NCBI GenBank assembly: GCA_005223035.1
Contig: NJBK01000017.1
Coordinates: 1 to 54,283, forward strand
Direction: 5' to 3'
DNA length: 54,283 nucleotides
Origin: Chloroflexi bacterium B3_Chlor
Lineage (GTDB): Bacteria > Chloroflexota > Anaerolineae > UBA7937 > B3-Chlor
The notes below the pieces were generated by a model. That model was not told where the DNA came from. It ran no database searches and saw nothing but the letters and a program-made list of their open reading frames with translations. This document shows positions 50,669 to 54,283 of this stretch, piece after piece. Position numbers and translations under genes: made by a program. Within the stretch, counting starts at the first letter, position 1. Every line of letters begins with the position of its first letter.

Positions 50669-52132
50669 ATGAACTTCAGAGTATCGCGCAGGTGGTGGGT
50701 CTCAATCGGAACCACTGTGGTGCTGCTTACCCTGGCGTGGGTGGTGGGCACCGCCCTGGCACAGGAACCAGGGCCGGAGGGAGCAGCAGAGCTCCAAGAG
50801 GATGTTTCTCTGGCCGCCATGGTGGCGGACAAGATCAACTACCAGGGTCGGTTGACGGATTCTGTTGGCGCGCCGCTGAACGGTACGTTCCCGATGCAGT
50901 TCCAGATCTATGATGATGCGACCTTGGGAACCATGCTATGGGACTCTGGCACAATCAGTGTGGATGTGGATCAAGGGCTGTTCAACGTGCAACTGGCTGT
51001 GGACCCGGCCGACTTCGACGGCCAGGCGCTGTGGCTGCGCATCAACGTGAACGGAGAGTGGCTTTTGCCTCGGCAGGAGTTGGTGCCCGTGCCCTACGCC
51101 CTAAGCCTGCGCCCCGGGGCGCAGATTGTGGGGGCACCCTCGGCATCGGATGGGTGGGTGCTAAAGGTGGATGTGAATGGCTTCTACCCCCTGGCCAAAG
51201 CCGTGTCCGCTTCGGCGGCCACCGGCTCAGCGATCCGTGGCGAGTCGACTGGCGGCTGGGGCGTTCGCGGCTTTACTCAGGACGGCTACGGCGTTTACGG
51301 TACCGACGGTGGCACCACGGAAGGCGAGGGCTACGGAGGCTACTTCACCAGCTCCAACGGCGTGCCCCTGGGGGGCTACAGCACCGCACAGAGGTCGTTT
51401 AACAACAACCACGCAGCCGGCATCTACGGCAGCAGCGAGAACGGGGTTGGCGTGGTCGGCTGGGGCGAGAATTCTGACTGGTCGGGCATCGGGGTGTTTG
51501 GGTACGGTTATGGCGGTGCCGGTGGCAGGTTCATGACCTACAGCGGTAACATCATCGAAGGCTGGCAGGATGTGAACGGTGACGGGTTTAATCTCCAGCG
51601 CCGGTTCAGGGTCGCAAATAACGGGGACGTCTACGCCGACCGCGCCTACCATTGTGGACCCAACTACACTGGTACGGGAGCTGATGGTACCATCAAGGAA
51701 ACTGACCTCGAAGCCGCACCCTGTCTGGTAGATAATTCCCCTGCCGACTTTGCCGAGGCACTCCCAGCAGCCGAGGGTCTGGCACCGGGTGCCGTGCTGG
51801 TCGTTGGCCCTGATGGCCGCTTGCAACAGAGCCACGTACCTTATGCGGCCAATGTGGCGGGTGTCTATTCCACACGGCCCAGCTATGTGGGGAATGGTCA
51901 GTTCCTTGGGCAGGATGGGTATGTCCCGGTCACTCTGATGGGCCTCGTCCCCGTGAAGGCCAGCGCAGAGAACGGCCCTATCCGTCCTGGTGATCTTCTG
52001 GTCGCCTCATCCACCCCCGCCCACGCGATGCGGGCCGGGGATAACCCGCAAGTAGGCACCGTCATCGGGAAGGCGCTGGAACCTTTGGAGGTCGGAACTG
52101 GCGAGATTCAGATGCTGGTTACGCTGCAATAG
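50669..52132 (+). CDS. Secreted surface protein with Gly-rich repeats and tail-spike-like C-terminus
   Basis: A signal peptide (RRWWVSIGTTVVLLTLAWVV, cleavage after ALA) leads a 487-aa protein. Residues about 56-150 form a beta-sandwich (INYQGRLTDSVGAPLNGTFP, ELVPVPYALSL) common in bacterial surface proteins. Residues 180-320 contain degenerate repeats of the type GVYG, GVVGWGENS, GVFGYGYGG, reminiscent of beta-helical tail fibres. The C-terminal 130 residues (DFAEALPAAEGLAPGAVLVV, GLVPVKASAENGPIRPGDLL, VGTVIGKALEPLEVGTGEI) resemble the autoproteolytic/peptidase-G2-type ends of tail-spike proteins. AGGGGAGG SD. A decayed paralogue lies at 48190. Function probably adhesive or structural. Confidence 0.68.
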   Translation: MNFRVSRRWWVSIGTTVVLLTLAWVVGTALAQEPGPEGAAELQEDVSLAAMVADKINYQGRLTDSVGAPLNGTFPMQFQIYDDATLGTMLWDSGTISVDVDQGLFNVQLAVDPADFDGQALWLRINVNGEWLLPRQELVPVPYALSLRPGAQIVGAPSASDGWVLKVDVNGFYPLAKAVSASAATGSAIRGESTGGWGVRGFTQDGYGVYGTDGGTTEGEGYGGYFTSSNGVPLGGYSTAQRSFNNNHAAGIYGSSENGVGVVGWGENSDWSGIGVFGYGYGGAGGRFMTYSGNIIEGWQDVNGDGFNLQRRFRVANNGDVYADRAYHCGPNYTGTGADGTIKETDLEAAPCLVDNSPADFAEALPAAEGLAPGAVLVVGPDGRLQQSHVPYAANVAGVYSTRPSYVGNGQFLGQDGYVPVTLMGLVPVKASAENGPIRPGDLLVASSTPAHAMRAGDNPQVGTVIGKALEPLEVGTGEIQMLVTLQ

Positions 52133-52144
52133 GGAGGGGTGGCG

Positions 52145-52435
52145 ATGAATAAGCGGATTCTAGCCGCCACGGCGATCTTGGTGGTCGCCACCTCTATTGT
52201 GGTTGGGGTTGCGGTGGCGCAGGTGTCGGCCAATTACGACCTGTCGTGGCATGTCATCGGGGGCGGAGGGACGCGGTCTACGTCGGCAAACTATGTGGCA
52301 ATGGGTACTATCGGCCAGGCGGCGGTGGGCATGATCAGCGGCGCTTCCCATGAAGTGTGCGCTGGGTTCTGGTGTGGGGCTGGCGAGAAATGCAGAATCT
52401 ACCTGCCGCTGATGCTGAGGAACTACCCTGACTGA
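52145..52435 (+). CDS. Small secreted protein with IYLPLMLRNY-type C-terminal tail
   Basis: 96-aa protein: signal peptide (ILAATAILVVATSIVVGVAV, cleavage near AQ), a short domain SANYDLSWHVIGGGGTRSTS, ANYVAMGTIGQAAVG, two Cys (EVCAGFWCGAG) plus a third (KCRIYLP), and the end RIYLPLMLRNYPD. This domain and tail recur in secreted proteins of Chloroflexota as I recall them, the tail behaving like a sorting or anchoring signal. ATG 52145 has GGGAGG 7 nt upstream, better than GTG 52139. It follows the larger secreted protein by 12 nt and is probably its operon partner. Confidence 0.68.
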   Translation: MNKRILAATAILVVATSIVVGVAVAQVSANYDLSWHVIGGGGTRSTSANYVAMGTIGQAAVGMISGASHEVCAGFWCGAGEKCRIYLPLMLRNYPD

Positions 52436-52910
52436 CCTCACGTCGTCCGGCCAGACACGCCGGGAGTCCAAGCAAGGGGCGGCTGCGGGGACTCGGTCCT
52501 TGCAGGCGAACTGCACGTTTCCCGTCGGGGTTGCTGATCTCCATCGCCCCTGATGGGAGAGTCGTGACAGTTGCGCCCACCCTGGGAGAGGCAAGTTGAG
52601 GGTGCCGGAGGATAGCTCGAGACTGACGCACGTCCCCGGGGTAGAGCAACCTGCCGTGGGTTTCACGCGCCTGCACAGGGTCAGGTCCTGCGGGAGGTTT
52701 CCGGAGGAAAGAAAGTGTTAGGTAATGACGGGTTCAGTCCCTAACGGATTTGATTGTGCCAGCTCGGATCCCCTGACTCACTGGGCATTCCGGACCCTTC
52801 GATACGGCCTTCGGGCTACCCATTCGATGGACTCAGGGCAAGCTCAGGGTGTTTGTCTGGGCAGCAGCGTTGGTGGGATCTGCAGTCCCGGCAATGCCCA
52901 GTGGTAGCCC
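52436..52910. other. Intergenic region with a REP-like segment
   Basis: No coding sequence recognised. Around 52793-52850, ACCCTTCGATACGGCC followed by TCGATGGACTCAGGGC and AAGCTCAGGGT resembles the dispersed CCCTTCGACAGGCTCAGGGC-type elements seen in many environmental genomes. Only one copy is in the window. Confidence 0.4.
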
Positions 52911-53600
52911 CTATTCTATGACCTCAATCCTCTCAATCCACTTGACCCACTTGGATCCGTACTGGTGGCGCGCCACCAACCTTATCGGGAATCCGTGTTC
53001 CTTGGGCAGTGTCTCTCCGTTCACCTCGTAAGCCAGGAAGACCCCATCGGCCATGGCGTCGTCCAAAGACAGCTTGCGGGAGTAACCATCGCCGGCCTCG
53101 ATGCGTATCTGTGAGGCCTCGGGTGCAATTCCTGCCTCCTCAAAGATCAGGCTCAGGGGCGTACCGGTCCACACCGCGTTGTCCCAGAAGAACCCGGGAC
53201 AGATGACCAGTACCTCTTCCGTCACCTGGGGACGGCTCAGCACATCGTCGTAGCTCAGGCTCAAGGGGTTCTCCACCAGGCCGTCGACCACTAGACGATA
53301 GGTGCTTATGTCGTAGTCTACCGGCCGGCCTGTGCGATGCAGATCCTCCACAGCGGTGATGGGCAGGGTGGTGTTGTCCACCTCCGAGGGGTGCATGTGC
53401 TCGATATCCAACAGAGGCAGTGAACGCTCCTTGGTGGGTTCGGGTGTGGGCTCCGCAGGCGGTGTGTTCGCCTGCGTTGGTTCAGGTGTGGGTTCCGCTG
53501 TGGGTGAGTCGACCACAGGGGCTCGAGTAGACTGGCTGGCAGGGGACGAGCACGAGACAAGAGCCAGAACCAGTAGAATTCCAATCAGAATACGTTTCAT
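52911..53600 (-). CDS. Molybdopterin-binding oxidoreductase lipoprotein (SUOX/MsrP-like)
   Basis: ATG 53600 opens a lipoprotein signal, LIGILLVLALVSCS with the lipidated Cys, then a Pro/Thr/Glu tether. The folded part matches the oxidoreductase molybdopterin-binding domain: DYDISTYRLVVDGLVENPLSLSYDDVLS, VLVICPGFFWDNAVWTGTPLS (Cys as molybdenum ligand), IRIEAGDGYSRKLSLDDAM, LPKEHGFPIRLVARHQYGSKWVKWIERIEV. There is no dimerisation domain, as in MsrP-type or stand-alone forms. It acts outside the membrane; substrate unknown. GGGAG lies before the start and a promoter is visible upstream. Confidence 0.87.
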   Translation of the reverse strand: MKRILIGILLVLALVSCSSPASQSTRAPVVDSPTAEPTPEPTQANTPPAEPTPEPTKERSLPLLDIEHMHPSEVDNTTLPITAVEDLHRTGRPVDYDISTYRLVVDGLVENPLSLSYDDVLSRPQVTEEVLVICPGFFWDNAVWTGTPLSLIFEEAGIAPEASQIRIEAGDGYSRKLSLDDAMADGVFLAYEVNGETLPKEHGFPIRLVARHQYGSKWVKWIERIEVIE

Positions 53601-53658
53601 GTTCTCATCTCCCACCTGCGACGTTGGGTGACTGGCGAAAGGAGCATCTGTCATCTTA

Positions 53659-53688
53659 ATTATAACATATCGGAGTGAATTTATCCAA
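53659..53688 (-). promoter_or_regulatory. Promoter of the molybdopterin-binding lipoprotein gene
   Basis: Minus strand TTGGAT (53688-53683), 18-bp spacer, TATAAT (53664-53659), in an AT-rich stretch unlike the rest of the window. Confidence 0.6.
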
Positions 53689-53700
53689 TTTATGACATCT

Positions 53701-53730
53701 TTGACAGGGTGCCCATAACAGAGGTAGAAT
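53701..53730 (+). promoter_or_regulatory. Promoter of the penicillin-acylase family gene
   Basis: TTGACA (53701-53706), 18-bp spacer, TAGAAT (53725-53730), about 40 nt before the TTG start. It is divergent from, and 12 bp away from, the promoter of the lipoprotein gene. Confidence 0.65.
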
Positions 53731-53769
53731 CAGGTTCAACCGCGGATCGGAGAGAGGGGGAGAGACACG

Positions 53770-54283
53770 TTGCGCAGGGCGCTCATCGTTCTCGGAATAG
53801 TCGTCGGCAGCATCGTTGTGCTGCTGTGCGCGGTGGTCGTAGTCGGTGGTTCCCTCTTCATCCGGCGCACCTTTCCCACTATCAACGGCACCGTGCAGGT
53901 GCCAGGCCTGCATTCTACCGTCGAGGTACATCGGGACAAATGGGGCATACCCCACATCTACGCCGATAACGCGGAAGACCTCTTCTTCGCCCAAGGTTAT
54001 GTCACCGCTCAGGATCGCCTGTGGCACTTGGAGTTCAACCGCCGAGTCGGCAGCGGTACCCTCTCCGAGGTGCTGGGCGAGGCTACGCTGGAGACAGACC
54101 GCTTCATACGGACTCTGGGGTGGAGACGAGTGGCAGAAGTGGAGGCTGAAAGCCTTGAGGGCGAGTCGCTCGCCATGCTTGAGGCCTACAGCGCGGGGAT
54201 CAACGCTTTCATAGATAGCCATCGTGGCAACCTTCCCCTGGAGTTCACCATCCTGGGGTTTGAGCCAGAACCTTGGACCCCGA
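53770..54283 (+). CDS. Penicillin acylase (penicillin amidase) family protein, N-terminal part
   Basis: TTG start with GGGGGAG 7 nt upstream. A membrane anchor (LIVLGIVVGSIVVLLCAVVV) is followed by the alpha-subunit start of Ntn-hydrolase acylases: VEVHRDKWGIPHIYADNAED, AQGYVTAQDRLWHLEFNRR, SGTLSEVLGEATLETDRFIR, MLEAYSAGINAFI. The catalytic Ser at the beta-subunit start is beyond the window. Members cleave beta-lactams, acyl-homoserine lactones or other N-acyl amides after self-processing. The minus-strand frame over the same DNA has no motifs. Confidence 0.87.
   Translation, partial: MRRALIVLGIVVGSIVVLLCAVVVVGGSLFIRRTFPTINGTVQVPGLHSTVEVHRDKWGIPHIYADNAEDLFFAQGYVTAQDRLWHLEFNRRVGSGTLSEVLGEATLETDRFIRTLGWRRVAEVEAESLEGESLAMLEAYSAGINAFIDSHRGNLPLEFTILGFEPEPWTP

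Noticed and set aside
53656..54222. 188-aa minus-strand frame
   Set aside because: The plus strand over the same DNA encodes clear penicillin-acylase motifs from a TTG start; the minus-strand frame has none.

Overview
The window looks like chromosome of a moderately GC-rich bacterium, most probably Chloroflexota (Anaerolineae-like). The reasons are indirect: a GT39 transferase fused to PA14 and NHL domains, an O-antigen-ligase/TPR fusion, a small secreted protein ending in an IYLPLMLRNY-type tail, and housekeeping promoters close to the sigma70 consensus with Shine-Dalgarno (SD) starts. No rRNA, complete tRNA, CRISPR array, integrase or transposase is visible.

Layout. 1-9.7 kb: the edge of a lactate dehydrogenase, a GntR regulator behind a perfect promoter, a frameshifted EamA transporter, an ABM monooxygenase, a QueG-like double [4Fe-4S] protein, a membrane phosphodiesterase, a metallo-beta-lactamase-fold hydrolase and a PlsC-like protein without its catalytic His. 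9.7-11.6 kb: a broken TIM-barrel gene and an HTH-GHKL-DUF4325 regulator behind a 22-bp-period repeat array. 11.9-16.3 kb: phosphate uptake, with pstB1 divergent from pstS-pstC-pstA-pstB2; the two ATPases carry complementary active-site defects. 16.7-19.4 kb: MgtC, ferritin, hemerythrin-like and PIG-L proteins.

19.4-43.7 kb is an amino-acid/amide utilisation supercluster bounded by two copies of a eutC-aminotransferase pair. Inside it lie, on the minus strand, a FluG-like split pair (amidohydrolase plus glutamine-synthetase-like ligase), an M20 peptidase, a class III aminotransferase, a complete LivKGFHM-type importer, an unusual XRE-DctP fusion regulator and an Lrp/AsnC regulator. On the plus strand are a diaminobutyrate-type aminotransferase, aspartate-semialdehyde dehydrogenase, aspartokinase, eutB and eutC. 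The area also holds remnants: a tRNA-Leu 3' half, an M24 peptidase, an M20D amidohydrolase, a racemase/amidohydrolase chimera, an lrp fragment and an aspartokinase tail. This points to repeated gain, duplication and loss. I infer import of an amide-type osmolyte or diamino acid, hydrolysis or gamma-glutamylation, and funnelling through aspartate semialdehyde to aspartate; the substrate is unproven.

44.4-54.3 kb: envelope and secreted functions (GT39-PA14-NHL protein, O-antigen ligase/TPR, two secreted proteins), a molybdopterin-binding lipoprotein and the start of a penicillin-acylase family gene.
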